Shown piece after piece: positions 48,199-57,676 of a stretch of 64,000 bases of DNA; the stretch's first letter is position 1, and each line of letters opens with the position of its first letter. Both the position numbers and the translations under genes were made by a program. A model generated the notes under the pieces. The model had not been told where the DNA came from. It was given only the letters and a program-made list of their open reading frames with translations, and ran no database searches. The stretch is from AM-0621 sp964386705 (GTDB lineage Bacteria; Planctomycetota; Planctomycetia; Planctomycetales; Planctomycetaceae), in the NCBI GenBank assembly GCA_964386705.1, contig CAYLTY010000003.1, positions 26,401 through 90,400 of the forward strand, read 5' to 3'.

Positions 48199-48894
48199 AT
48201 GTCTCTGTCTCGACGCGGATTCATGGCCGCTGGTGCTGCCGCAGCGATCACTGTTCCCACCACTCTGGCCCTGGCGGCCGACCCGGTGAAACCAGCTCCG
48301 ACCTCCGCAGGTCCTGCTGCCGCCGCACCTGCCGTGGCCGGTCAGCTCACCGAAGATTCACTCGGCAACCTGCTCAAAGCGATGGGTTTGAAGCCGGAGA
48401 AAACTGAGCAGCGGTACGACTTCACGTTCCGCTCGGTTTACAACAAGGAAGACTGGGACCTGTCGATGACCGCTGTGCTCAGCGCAGACAGCAAGTCCAT
48501 CTGGATCATGGCGTGGCTCGATGAGCTGCCAAAGTCCGCTCTGGATACGCCCCGCACGGCGCTATTGCGTCTGCTGGCCGCGAACGACCGTCTGGGTAAT
48601 GGAAAATTCTTTGCATACGTCGCGACGAATCGCCGCTTCGTGTTGCAACGCATTTTCGCGAACGAAGGCATCTCGACGAAGATGTTCCGCGACGCGCTGC
48701 AGGATCTCGGTACGAGCGTCTGCGAAACCTATCCGTACTGGTCCGTCGCCAACTGGAGTTCGGAGAAGCCAGCTTCAGCGAATACCGCTCAGAAGTCTGA
48801 CGAAGGCGTGCCCGCCAGCCAGACCGGTCTGCAAGGTGCCGGCAAGGCTCCAACCAAGACTGCTGCTGGTGACAAAGCTTCGTCCACGAAGTAG
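48199..48894 (+). CDS. Tat-exported YbjN-like protein
   Basis: Protein of 231 residues with a twin-arginine signal (SLSRRGFMAAGAAAAITVPT), an Ala/Pro linker, a central domain of about 120 residues (FTFRSVYNKEDWDLSMTAVL, SIWIMAWLDELPK, LLRLLAANDRLGNGKFFAYV) resembling YbjN/type III secretion chaperone-like folds, and a Thr/Ser/Lys-rich tail. Exported by Tat, so likely folded or cofactor-bearing before export, although no cofactor motif is seen. ATG 48199 has AAAGGAG 8 bases upstream. A strong terminator follows the stop codon. Confidence 0.75.
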   Translation: MSLSRRGFMAAGAAAAITVPTTLALAADPVKPAPTSAGPAAAAPAVAGQLTEDSLGNLLKAMGLKPEKTEQRYDFTFRSVYNKEDWDLSMTAVLSADSKSIWIMAWLDELPKSALDTPRTALLRLLAANDRLGNGKFFAYVATNRRFVLQRIFANEGISTKMFRDALQDLGTSVCETYPYWSVANWSSEKPASANTAQKSDEGVPASQTGLQGAGKAPTKTAAGDKASSTK

Positions 48895-48920
48895 TCAGGC
48901 AGCGTGATCACAAAACAAGA

Positions 48921-48956
48921 AGGGCGTCAGAGAGAGGTCTCTCTGACGCCCTTTTT
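48921..48956 (+). terminator. Intrinsic terminator
   Basis: Near-perfect 15-bp stem (48921-48935 with 48938-48952) followed by TTTTT, 26 bases after the Tat-exported protein gene. It also separates that gene from the convergent TPR protein gene. Confidence 0.9.
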
Positions 48957-48994
48957 CGTTGCAAAGTTCAATCAGCCGCGGGCCGCTGCCCGAA

Positions 48995-51043
48995 TCAATT
49001 CTGATTCGGCATCGGGTTTGGATTCGGAGGCGGGAAGACACCGGGAAGCCCCGGGAAACCACCCGGACCTCCGGGAAGCGGCATTGAGGACGCCGCTTCG
49101 GTCAGCTCTTTGATGATGTCGCTGGTCAGCTTGATCGAGACCACAAAGACTTCTTTGCGTGCAGAGCCTTTGATCGATTTCAGGACATTGCCTGCCGCGC
49201 TGCCCAGCTTCGGAGGCATGCTGCCTTTGAAGAGTTCAAAGAGTGGCGTGACTTCCTTAATGACGTCGCCAAACGCCTTGCTGGCTTCCGTTGCAGTGGC
49301 GGCGTCACTGACCAGCACGGCCGTTTCGATGTCGATCCCTTGAGTCACGTGCAGGCTGATCGCAACAGCTTGCTGCTTGCCTTCCAGGATGTTCTGCAGC
49401 TTCTGAATTCCGGGAGTTGAGAAGCCCGGCGCCCCGGCTGCTTGTGGCGGTTTCTGATTGAGCAAGGCAGGATCCTGCGGTGCAACCGCCACCACAAAGT
49501 GCTTGCTGCCGTCCGCGAAGCTGAAGCGGGGCGAGAGGTCATCGCTTTGGTCAGCACGATCCAGCACGGCCTTCACGGCGGCGTCATCGGCGACCACCAG
49601 AGTCCGCGGATCAGCGACATAGAGGCACGGATCTTTACCCGACGAGTCAGTCGCTCGGTAATAGGACTTACCTTGATGGTCCACCTTTTCGTACTTACCG
49701 GTGGCTTCAATAACCTCAGGCTTAAAGTCGACTTTGGTACGGACCACAACCGTGAATCCATTCACTTTCGGTGGCGCGCCTGGCGGTGGGGGGGCAACAG
49801 ACGGAGTTCCCGCAGCGGCCGGCGGTGGTGGCGCTCCGGGAATCTTGATGGACGAGAGATCCAGGTCGATGCCTGCCGTGACGGATTCAACGTCATCCGG
49901 CGTAAGACCAGTCGCGGCCTTCATCTCGTCTAGACCTTGAACGACCTGAGGCTGCGCTTTCAGTGGGGCGACTAGCGGAGCTTTCCACAGGTCGGCGATG
50001 CGGGCGTAAACCACAACCTGCGTGTTGGCTGGCAAGTAGGTCAGTTTCAGAGGGCTGCTTGCTCGCGAGCCAGACACAGCCGCTGTCGAACCTGTCGTGG
50101 CCGACGGAGTGGCCGAATCTGGATCTGGTGCCTTCGGTACCACCTTGGGAGCGCGCGATGGCGTCGCCCCACCAGTCACCCGGCGGGCCGCTCGCGGCTT
50201 GAGTGCCGGCGCCGAGTCATCGCTGGGCTTTGAAAAGCTCGGCAAGCCAGACTGCACAGAAGCGGGATCAGCGTTGATTCGACTTTCGACCAGCGACGCC
50301 ACGAGTTCTTTGCGGGCGAGCCGTTCTTCCTCGCGAATCACGGCCAGCATTTCGCTGCGATGAGACTCCAACACTTCGCGAGCTTTGCCCTGCACTCGCA
50401 ACAGGGCGCGATCGACATCAATGCGATTTCCGGGCGCGGTCTCGAGGTCCACTGCCTGTTCGAAATCCAATACCGCATCATCCGCCTGGCCGAGTTCATG
50501 CTGGGCCAGACCGCGGAAGTAATAAACTCGAGGATCCGGCAGATCGGCTTCGGCGATCGCATCCAGCTTGCTCTTGGCCGCGGCAAATCGACCCGCGAAG
50601 TAGTCTTCGATCGCCAGCGTGAGGTCGCTCTTCAGCGCCTTCTCTTTCAGGTGGTTGCCACCCTCCTTGGCGAGAGCCTGCTTGGCTGCACGCCGGGATG
50701 ATTCAATTTCAACACGCACCGGGCCCTGAACTCGCTCTAAGGCCTTGCCGATATCAACTCGGCTGCGGCCTGAAGCTTCCAGTTCGGCACCAGCTTTGAA
50801 GTCCGCCGCGGCGGCGTCGGCCTTGCCTTGAGCATGCGCCGCCAAGCCTCGGAAATAATAGACGCGAGGGTCAGACGTCTGCTTGTCGACCAATTCACTG
50901 AACAACTCGGTGGCGGTTTCATAGTCGCGAGCGTAGTAAGCTGAGACGGCGTCGCCGTACATATCCGCCGGGGCCGCAGCGGCGAGACCGCATGCGAGGC
51001 CGCACGCTGCGGCAAAAATGAAGAATCGTTTGAGGGAAAGCAT
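48995..51043 (-). CDS. Secreted TPR-like repeat protein with a large C-terminal region
   Basis: Exported protein of 682 residues. A signal peptide (ending GLAAAAPADMY) is followed by two TPR-like helical repeat pairs, each with the motif DPRVYYFRGLA plus an ADFK/LDFEQA second helix, at about residues 25-100 and 130-220. A Ser/Pro/Ala linker (about 260-340) leads to a C-terminal domain (LKLTYLPANTQVVVYARIAD; LQNILEGKQQAVAISLHVTQ) reminiscent of the N-terminal part of the DUF1559 fusion at 27445. The end is Gly/Pro-rich. The function is unknown. ATG 51043 has CAGGAG 8 bases upstream. Confidence 0.78.
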   Translation of the reverse strand: MLSLKRFFIFAAACGLACGLAAAAPADMYGDAVSAYYARDYETATELFSELVDKQTSDPRVYYFRGLAAHAQGKADAAAADFKAGAELEASGRSRVDIGKALERVQGPVRVEIESSRRAAKQALAKEGGNHLKEKALKSDLTLAIEDYFAGRFAAAKSKLDAIAEADLPDPRVYYFRGLAQHELGQADDAVLDFEQAVDLETAPGNRIDVDRALLRVQGKAREVLESHRSEMLAVIREEERLARKELVASLVESRINADPASVQSGLPSFSKPSDDSAPALKPRAARRVTGGATPSRAPKVVPKAPDPDSATPSATTGSTAAVSGSRASSPLKLTYLPANTQVVVYARIADLWKAPLVAPLKAQPQVVQGLDEMKAATGLTPDDVESVTAGIDLDLSSIKIPGAPPPPAAAGTPSVAPPPPGAPPKVNGFTVVVRTKVDFKPEVIEATGKYEKVDHQGKSYYRATDSSGKDPCLYVADPRTLVVADDAAVKAVLDRADQSDDLSPRFSFADGSKHFVVAVAPQDPALLNQKPPQAAGAPGFSTPGIQKLQNILEGKQQAVAISLHVTQGIDIETAVLVSDAATATEASKAFGDVIKEVTPLFELFKGSMPPKLGSAAGNVLKSIKGSARKEVFVVSIKLTSDIIKELTEAASSMPLPGGPGGFPGLPGVFPPPNPNPMPNQN

Positions 51044-51367
51044 CTCGCTGCTCCTGGCAACTGCAAACTTAAACGGCGGACGGGCGACGCAATCGGGGCA
51101 ATCACCCGTCATGTATAGACACGGCTGGATCACAACTCCAGCAGCGAGTTGGATCGCGGCTCAAGAGCGGCCAAGTTCCTAACGAACACGCCAGACTCAG
51201 CGATCAAGGAACCCAGCGAAGTTGTGCGGGCAATTCCGACCTTAACAGTGCACGGGCGGTGCTCCGGACGAGGCACACCGAACACGTTTTGAAATGGCAT
51301 AGCTCGTCGGGTGAGATCCAATCTATGGTGCGTCTTTCACTGCAAAAAAGCTGGTGTGGAGCACGCA

Positions 51368-52270
51368 ATGGATCAAGAACCACAATGCGAAACGGCGCCA
51401 GCCGGACGTCTGAATCGCAGACGATTGCTGAAGCAACTCGGTCTTGGATTGGCTGGCCTCGGATTAGGCGGAGCTGGCTATGTGGTGGGTGTCGAACCGC
51501 ACTGGGCCGACTTTCATGAACGGACGATGCCGCTGAGAAATCTGCCAAAGCAGCTGGTTGGCAAAACAATCGTCCAACTGAGCGATCTGCACATCGGGCC
51601 GATTGTCGCTGATGACTATCTACGACGCGCTTTCCGTCAGGTAGCGGACTTGAAACCTGATCTGGTCGTCATGACCGGCGACTTTCTGACGCTGGACAAG
51701 GGCCAGATCCCCCGAGAGCAAATGGCGGCGGTACTAGCAGACTTCCCGCACGGCTGCCTGGGAACCTATGCCGTACTCGGCAATCACGACTATGGACGAC
51801 GCTGGTCCGAACTCAAAGCCGCATTAGAAGTCTCGGAGATGGCACACGCTGCAGGCATCACCGTATTGCGTAATGAATGTGTTAACACCCACGGATTGTT
51901 GCTGGCGGGCGTTGATGACTACTGGAGCCCTACATTCCGGCCGAACCAGATCGTCAATCAAGTTGATCTGAACACGCCGACGATTCTGCTGTGTCACAAT
52001 CCCGATGCGGTGGACGCCAACGTCTGGGGACCATTTCAAGGCTGGGTATTAAGCGGTCATACTCACGGCGGCCAATGCCACATTCCGGGTTATGGATCGC
52101 CGATCGTCCCGATCAAGAATAAGAGGTACGTCGCTGGCGAGATCGAGCTAGGCCACGGCCGGACTTTGTACGTCAACCGTGGCCTTGGATACTCCTGCCG
52201 AGTCCGTTTCGCCGCTCGTCCGGAAGTTACGATTTTCCGACTCGCTGACACTCAGGACCCAACGGCGTGA
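51368..52270 (+). CDS. Metallophosphoesterase, YkuE/YaeI-like, with a Tat-like N-terminus
   Basis: Calcineurin-like phosphoesterase of 300 residues. A twin-arginine-like signal (LNRRRLLKQLGLGLAGLGLG) precedes the catalytic domain: VQLSDLHIGPI (D-x-H), VVMTGDFLTLD (GD), AVLGNHDYGRR (GNH[DE]), LCHNPDAVD (H) and VLSGHTHGGQCHIP (GHxH). Likely a membrane-associated phosphodiesterase of the YkuE/YaeI type, which act on UDP-diacylglucosamine or related lipids in some bacteria; that activity is inferred by similarity only. ATG 51368 has GGAG 6 bases upstream. Confidence 0.88.
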   Translation: MDQEPQCETAPAGRLNRRRLLKQLGLGLAGLGLGGAGYVVGVEPHWADFHERTMPLRNLPKQLVGKTIVQLSDLHIGPIVADDYLRRAFRQVADLKPDLVVMTGDFLTLDKGQIPREQMAAVLADFPHGCLGTYAVLGNHDYGRRWSELKAALEVSEMAHAAGITVLRNECVNTHGLLLAGVDDYWSPTFRPNQIVNQVDLNTPTILLCHNPDAVDANVWGPFQGWVLSGHTHGGQCHIPGYGSPIVPIKNKRYVAGEIELGHGRTLYVNRGLGYSCRVRFAARPEVTIFRLADTQDPTA

Positions 52271-52287
52271 AGTAAGAGCACCGACGC

Positions 52288-55200
52288 TCAGATCGCGTTG
52301 ACCCAACTGGGGAGGACATCGAATGCGAATGTCTCATCGATCTCGCTGGGGTCAGCATTGCGCGTATCACCGGGATCCGCCGCACCACTCGGACCGCCGC
52401 TGCCGCCGAGGATCTTGTCGAAGCTGCCGTTGCCGTTGACGATGTCTGAGCCAGCTCCGCCAATGCAGGTATCCGGATCAGCGGCGCCAATCAGGATATC
52501 ATTACCATCGCCACCGAAGATCGTGTCCCTGCCATAACCACCGACGAGCGTGTCATTGCCGGTGAACCCTGAGATGCCATCATCCCCGTCCCCGCCATCG
52601 ATGGTGTCATTGTCGGCGCCACCATTGAGCGTATCGTTACCAGCTTCACCAAACATGGTGTCGTTACCAGCACCGCCACGCATGGTGTCGTTGCTCGCGC
52701 CACCATACATCAAGTCGGCTCCATCACCTCCAACAAGAGTATCATTTCCGTCATCGCCGAAGAGCGTGTCATTGCCGACACCGCCATCGACGCTGTCGTT
52801 GCCGTTACCACCGTAGAGCATATCCAGGCTACCGCCCTGCCCTTGAATGGTGTCATTGCCGTCGCCGCCCTTGAGAGTATCAGACCCGGCCGCGCCCAGC
52901 AGAATGTCATTACCGCCGCCGCCGTCGACACTGTCGTTGCCGTCATCGCCAATGATCAGATCAGCCAGCGAGCCAGTCGTGATCGTGTCGTTGCCAGCCG
53001 CGCCATAGACGGTCACGGAACCATTGAAGCCCGTGGTGTTGATCATGTTGGCCGAGGCGCCGCCGGTCAGAAACGCTGTTTCCATCGCAATGACGGAATC
53101 ATTACCGATGCCAGTCAGAGTGGTTGAGGTGAGCACAAAACTCGCATCGGCTGTTTCCACAATGCGATCAATGCCTGCTCCACCGCGAACGGTGTCATTA
53201 CCGACACCGCCGCTCAGGAAGTCATCGTTGTCATTGTCGCCGTTGAGGTCGTCGTTGCCTTCCCCACCCTGCAGGTTGTCGTTGCCATCGCCACCGAACA
53301 GGAAGTCGTCACCGCCAAGGCCAAGAATGGAATCGTTACCGGCACTGCCGCGAATTGTGTCGTTACCATCGTCGCCGGAAATCGTGTCGTTGCCGTTGCC
53401 GCCATCGATCGAATCCAGCCCGGCACCAGCATTGATGACGTCATTACCGTCCAGCCCGGTAACCGTATCATTGCCGCTGCCACCGGTCATCGAATCGTTG
53501 CCGGAGTTACCACCGAGGACGTCGGACGCCGTACCACCAATCAACGTATCGTTCCCGGCACCGCCCACCAGGGTTACGGACCGAGTCGCCGCGGAGGCAT
53601 CGATCAGGTTGGCTCCCATACCACCGACAACGCTCATGCCTTCAATGCTGACCAGCTGATCGGTGCCCATCCCCACGATCTGAAAGTTCGTCAGCGTGAA
53701 GTTGAAGTCACCGCTCTCGGCGACAATGTCATTACCGTCACCACCACTCAAGGTGTCATCGCCCAGGCCGCCAGTGAGAACGTCACCATCACCGTTCTGG
53801 CCGAGCAACACATCATTGCCATCGCCGCCAGTGAGAGTATCAGCACCGGCTCCGCCGTAGACGCTGTCATTGTCGCCCGAGCCACCCACCGAATCGTTGC
53901 CAGCGCCGCCCATCAACAGATCAGCCAGCGTGCCACCCGTGACAGTATCATTGCCTGCTCCACCATCAATCGTCGTCGCCAATGTCGCAGTGCTGGCATT
54001 CACCTGATCGTTGCCATCACCAGAAGCGATGTTGAGTGCTCCATTGAACACGGCATCCAATACGCCAACCGTTACTGTGTCGTTGCCGGATCCAGAAGCG
54101 AGCGTGAGGCCGCTCGTCGGATTCGAAAACGTGACCGTGGGACTGGACGCCACACTGCTGACGCGAGACATACTGTTTCCGCCGACAGCATCGTCCTGCA
54201 GAGTGATCGAATCGGCTGTCGAGCTAAACCCGAACACGCGTGTGCTGGCACCAACCGAGTCCGTCAGGAACTCGGTCTGCGAATATGTCACCGTCGTCGA
54301 ACCGATGGACGCCAGTTGCACATCGCCGCCACCCGCGGCCGTGAAGTTGTAGGTCGCCGCAGTTACCGACGAACCATTCAATGTCAGAGTGTCTGAATCG
54401 GTACCACCATCAAACGCCAGATCACCCGCGAGGGTGTGGATGTAATTGACAGTATCATTTCCTGCACCGGAATTAATCCGGAACGTGGACGTGAACAGAG
54501 AATCCAACCCGGAGAACGTGATGGTGTCGGCCATGTTGCCGCCAGCCACGGTGATGTCATCCGAGCTGGTCGCAAACGTCACGGGCACTCCACCATCCAG
54601 CACGTACTGCGACATCCCGTTGCCGGCCACACCATCGTCGCTGAACGTCAGCGTGTGCGAAGTGCCATCAGCGAGCTGAATCAGGTTCGGCGTTGAACCT
54701 CCGCCTCCCGCACCGTCCGCGACACTCCAACCAATGTCATCCAACGCAGCGTAATCGAGGGCGGTCATCGTCTTGCGAGTACCCTGCAGCAGCGATGGAT
54801 CCATGGCGGTCTCACGACCACCGTCCGTCACCCCGTCATCCCAGTGCCCCTGGTCATTAGACACAGGTGGATTGCCATCGCCGTCGTACTCCGCGATGGA
54901 CTTAGGACCGCTAAAGGAGTCGCCGGATACCAGATTGTCCCAAGCTGGTGACGTTCCGAAGCCCAGCAAGTGCGTGAACTCGTGCACGGCCACTGAATAG
55001 AAATCAGATTGGCTATTTGACATTCCGGCCGTCGTGAGTCCGAAGAACCAGTTGGTGTCACTATCGAACGCGAGTGAACCGCCCCACGGAGCAAAGTCCG
55101 TTTCGGTCGAAAGCAACGCACCTAAATTTCCTCGACCGATCACGCGGTCCAACCAGTTCTGCGTGCCGGAAATGGTCGAGGCGCCACCGTAGCCGCCGAT

Positions 55201-55596
55201 GCCCAGCGTGGATGAACCCAACTGACGACCACCGACGTAAACGATGATTTCATTCTCGCCCACGATCAGATCGTCAATGGTCTGGCTGGCCCCGGTTCCC
55301 GGATTGGTGAACAACGCCGTCCAGGTATCGAACGAGGCGTCTTTGTGGGGAACGATCTCGCTCAGCGTGTCGTTAAGCTGGCTGGCAACGTCATTCACTG
55401 CAGCTTCGAGAATCTGACGGCGACCGCTCGCTTCAAAGAAGTCGCCCGTGTCATACGTGTAGTCGATCGTCACGGTGATCGCCGGGAGGACGCGAACTTC
55501 CAAGCGTTCAAGCGTCTGCAGCCGTCGCTGAGCCCGCGAACGGGGCTCGGTCCGGTAAGCATTCAGCAGCTGCGACAACGACCACTTCAGCAACAT
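52288..55596 (-). CDS. Secreted RTX protein with N-terminal metzincin-like protease domain
   Basis: Protein of 1102 residues. The N-terminus has a short basic leader ending in LERLEVRVLPAI, like the planctomycete LExRxLL-type export motif. The metzincin-like zinc protease domain follows (about 25-285; zinc motif VAVHEFTHLLGFGTS near residue 205 and a Met-turn-like TAMDPSL). The rest, about 300-1090, is rich in RTX-type calcium-binding nonapeptides (GGxGxDxUx; for example GGAGNDTLIGGTASDVLGGN) that cause the DNA to look repetitive. Likely a secreted calcium-stabilised protease. ATG 55596 has AGAGGAG 8 bases upstream. No type I exporter gene adjoins. Confidence 0.86.
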   Translation of the reverse strand: MLLKWSLSQLLNAYRTEPRSRAQRRLQTLERLEVRVLPAITVTIDYTYDTGDFFEASGRRQILEAAVNDVASQLNDTLSEIVPHKDASFDTWTALFTNPGTGASQTIDDLIVGENEIIVYVGGRQLGSSTLGIGGYGGASTISGTQNWLDRVIGRGNLGALLSTETDFAPWGGSLAFDSDTNWFFGLTTAGMSNSQSDFYSVAVHEFTHLLGFGTSPAWDNLVSGDSFSGPKSIAEYDGDGNPPVSNDQGHWDDGVTDGGRETAMDPSLLQGTRKTMTALDYAALDDIGWSVADGAGGGGSTPNLIQLADGTSHTLTFSDDGVAGNGMSQYVLDGGVPVTFATSSDDITVAGGNMADTITFSGLDSLFTSTFRINSGAGNDTVNYIHTLAGDLAFDGGTDSDTLTLNGSSVTAATYNFTAAGGGDVQLASIGSTTVTYSQTEFLTDSVGASTRVFGFSSTADSITLQDDAVGGNSMSRVSSVASSPTVTFSNPTSGLTLASGSGNDTVTVGVLDAVFNGALNIASGDGNDQVNASTATLATTIDGGAGNDTVTGGTLADLLMGGAGNDSVGGSGDNDSVYGGAGADTLTGGDGNDVLLGQNGDGDVLTGGLGDDTLSGGDGNDIVAESGDFNFTLTNFQIVGMGTDQLVSIEGMSVVGGMGANLIDASAATRSVTLVGGAGNDTLIGGTASDVLGGNSGNDSMTGGSGNDTVTGLDGNDVINAGAGLDSIDGGNGNDTISGDDGNDTIRGSAGNDSILGLGGDDFLFGGDGNDNLQGGEGNDDLNGDNDNDDFLSGGVGNDTVRGGAGIDRIVETADASFVLTSTTLTGIGNDSVIAMETAFLTGGASANMINTTGFNGSVTVYGAAGNDTITTGSLADLIIGDDGNDSVDGGGGNDILLGAAGSDTLKGGDGNDTIQGQGGSLDMLYGGNGNDSVDGGVGNDTLFGDDGNDTLVGGDGADLMYGGASNDTMRGGAGNDTMFGEAGNDTLNGGADNDTIDGGDGDDGISGFTGNDTLVGGYGRDTIFGGDGNDILIGAADPDTCIGGAGSDIVNGNGSFDKILGGSGGPSGAADPGDTRNADPSEIDETFAFDVLPSWVNAI

Positions 55597-56065
55597 CAAG
55601 GCGCTCCTCTTCCAGCAAACTCGTACCGGCCCATGCGAGAGTTTCGGGGCAGAGGACCCCTCAATCCAGTGGGGTGTGGCCTCGTTTTCCTCATTATGTT
55701 GATCTGGTTTTCCACCAACAGATTCCATGTCGGTTTCGCGCCAGATTCCCGCATGTCATCGCGCAAGCGAAAGCATCGCGAGCATCTCAAATCAACATAC
55801 AGGAATGCCAATCTGGACGTTCTCCCGTAGTGAAAAGTTCCGGCAATACGCCGATCCCGTCGGAAATCCGGGAACCATTCACCAAGTCTGCCAGAAACGC
55901 CCCGCTTCTCATTCACGGGCTCGATTTTCAATCATTGGCGGCCCTGCGCCACAGTCGGCAAAGAGATCATCACGAGCATATCGCTTAAGTGGAGCTTGAT
56001 ACGACACGCAGTATCCCGTGACCCATGGAGGAGAAACGCCCTTCCCCGAAACCCGTGGAACATAC
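55597..56065. other. Intergenic region
   Basis: About 470 bases between two minus-strand genes with no supported coding sequence. It must carry the promoter of the RTX gene; no boxes were convincing. Confidence 0.4.
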
Positions 56066-57271
56066 TCACTGACCAATCATCCGCACTTCGATGAATTGAG
56101 TGACTGGTTGTTTGAGCTGGTGAATTTCGGCGTCGAGTTTGGCAACGATCGGTTCGAAGTCGTCGACTTCTTTGGCGTTGTTGCCTTGCTCGTGTTTGCG
56201 GAACAGGAAGAGGTACGTGACGTTCTGCGGGCGCCAGCGGTGGAAGTACATCGTGTCCTTCTCGATGACCTTCTGGCGCAAAGCCTCAACCGCGGCAGCG
56301 TACTTGGGGCCGCTCAACGAGAGCGTTTTTCCCTGGGCCAGATCTGATGCAGCGACTTTGGCGACTTCTTGGCCGTCGACAACAACGGCATAGGTGCCGT
56401 CTTTCAATCCGGCAATCTGCAGTGTTGTGTCAGCAGAGGCTGTCAGTGGCGAAGTCCAGTTGAACTTCGCAGAGTCCGTACTCGCCTGCAGATCGGACAT
56501 CGTCCCACCAGTGGCCTCACCCTTGTTGCTACCGGTGATTTTCACGCTGCGAGCTGCGGCTGGACCGAACCACAACGCGGGGACTTGAGCGCCTACGACG
56601 CGATTGCCCACACTGTTGAAGTGCAACCCGTTGTCGGAAGCGTCGGTCGATTTGACGCCTTGCCAATTGAGCTTCAGCAGATCAATCACCGGCAAGCCGC
56701 GCGCTTCAGCAACGGCTTTGACGGCGTCACCGTAGAGGTGCAGGTTTCGATTCCGCGCATCGGGTTTCGGCAGCGGCGCTGGCATTTCCAGATGCAGGTG
56801 CGCAGTCATCAGCACGATGTCCGCGTTCGTACCAGCCAGATCACCGACCAGCTTTTCATACTGAGCGATGAACTTCGGAATGCCAGATTCGCCGTTGAAA
56901 GATTCATTCGCTCCGTAGTTAACGACGATCACAGAGGGCTTGATGTCCTTCAGTTGCTGCAACATCCGGGCATAGCCCTGAGCAGGTGCATCGAAGATGC
57001 CACGCGATTCGGACAGCGCCGTATCGGCACTCCAGCCGAGGTTGCGAAACTTCAGCTTGCGATCGGGATAGCGTGCCTGCAGTTCGCTTTCGAACCACCC
57101 GTAGCGTTGAGCCCGCTCGATGAACGTACCACCCAGCAGCACGACGGAATCGCCATCGACCAACTCAAACGGCGTCTTGCGCGGCATCTTTTCCGCCGCC
57201 TGCGAAGGCAGAGCAGACAGAGCGACCAGCGCCGCACAGATCCACAATGAGACACAGCGAGCAATCGGCAT
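56066..57271 (-). CDS. Secreted SGNH-like protein with Thr in place of the usual Ser nucleophile
   Basis: Exported protein of 401 residues with a signal peptide (ending LPSQAAEK). SGNH blocks are readable: block I VVLLGGTFIERAQRYGWFES, block II LKFRNLGWSADTA, block III IVVNYGANESFNGES and block V SDNGLHFNSVGNRV. Block I has Gly-Gly-Thr where the catalytic Ser usually lies, so it may be non-catalytic or use Thr. The C-terminal 150 residues add a beta-rich domain (GTYAVVVDGQEVAKVAASDL) and a helical tail. It resembles other planctomycete SGNH proteins with an altered block I. ATG 57271 opens the signal peptide. Confidence 0.78.
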   Translation of the reverse strand: MPIARCVSLWICAALVALSALPSQAAEKMPRKTPFELVDGDSVVLLGGTFIERAQRYGWFESELQARYPDRKLKFRNLGWSADTALSESRGIFDAPAQGYARMLQQLKDIKPSVIVVNYGANESFNGESGIPKFIAQYEKLVGDLAGTNADIVLMTAHLHLEMPAPLPKPDARNRNLHLYGDAVKAVAEARGLPVIDLLKLNWQGVKSTDASDNGLHFNSVGNRVVGAQVPALWFGPAAARSVKITGSNKGEATGGTMSDLQASTDSAKFNWTSPLTASADTTLQIAGLKDGTYAVVVDGQEVAKVAASDLAQGKTLSLSGPKYAAAVEALRQKVIEKDTMYFHRWRPQNVTYLFLFRKHEQGNNAKEVDDFEPIVAKLDAEIHQLKQPVTQFIEVRMIGQ

Positions 57272-57676
57272 GACGGTGCTTTTCTTCCGGGATGACACGT
57301 GGCGCCAGTCTGGTCGCACGGTCGCAGTTCGGAAGCAGCGCGAAGCTCACGTCCGACACAGTCTGCGACGAGACGGGAGTATCAAGACGACGCTGCCGCG
57401 CCGCAAGTTGTGGGTCCGTGAGAAGCTCGGCAGTCCATCCCTCTTAACTGACTTCTCCATGTTTTCGCTGTTGTGGACGTTATGCTCGCATCAACGTGCT
57501 TAAATCACTCGCGTTCTGACGATGCGTCGCAAATACTGCTGAAACAGAACCGATTCGCGAGCAATTCCGTCGGTAATGTGCAACAACCCTTCGGCCTCAC
57601 GGATGATCCGTCGAATGAACCGCACCACGAACTCCATCCGACTCGTGGACGGGTTTGCCAGTGGAGTGTTCCGATT
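57272..57676. other. Divergent intergenic region
   Basis: About 400 bases between the SGNH-like and FHA-sigma genes with no supported gene. The plus-strand frame is open upstream of 57677, but that extension is not protein-like. Confidence 0.4.

Noticed and set aside
53024..53659. Ser/Pro-rich open frame and apparent tandem DNA repeats within the RTX gene
   Set aside because: The periodicity is explained by GGxGxDxUx repeats on the minus strand; it is not a CRISPR array because unit length and spacing are coding-frame multiples and the units are diverged.
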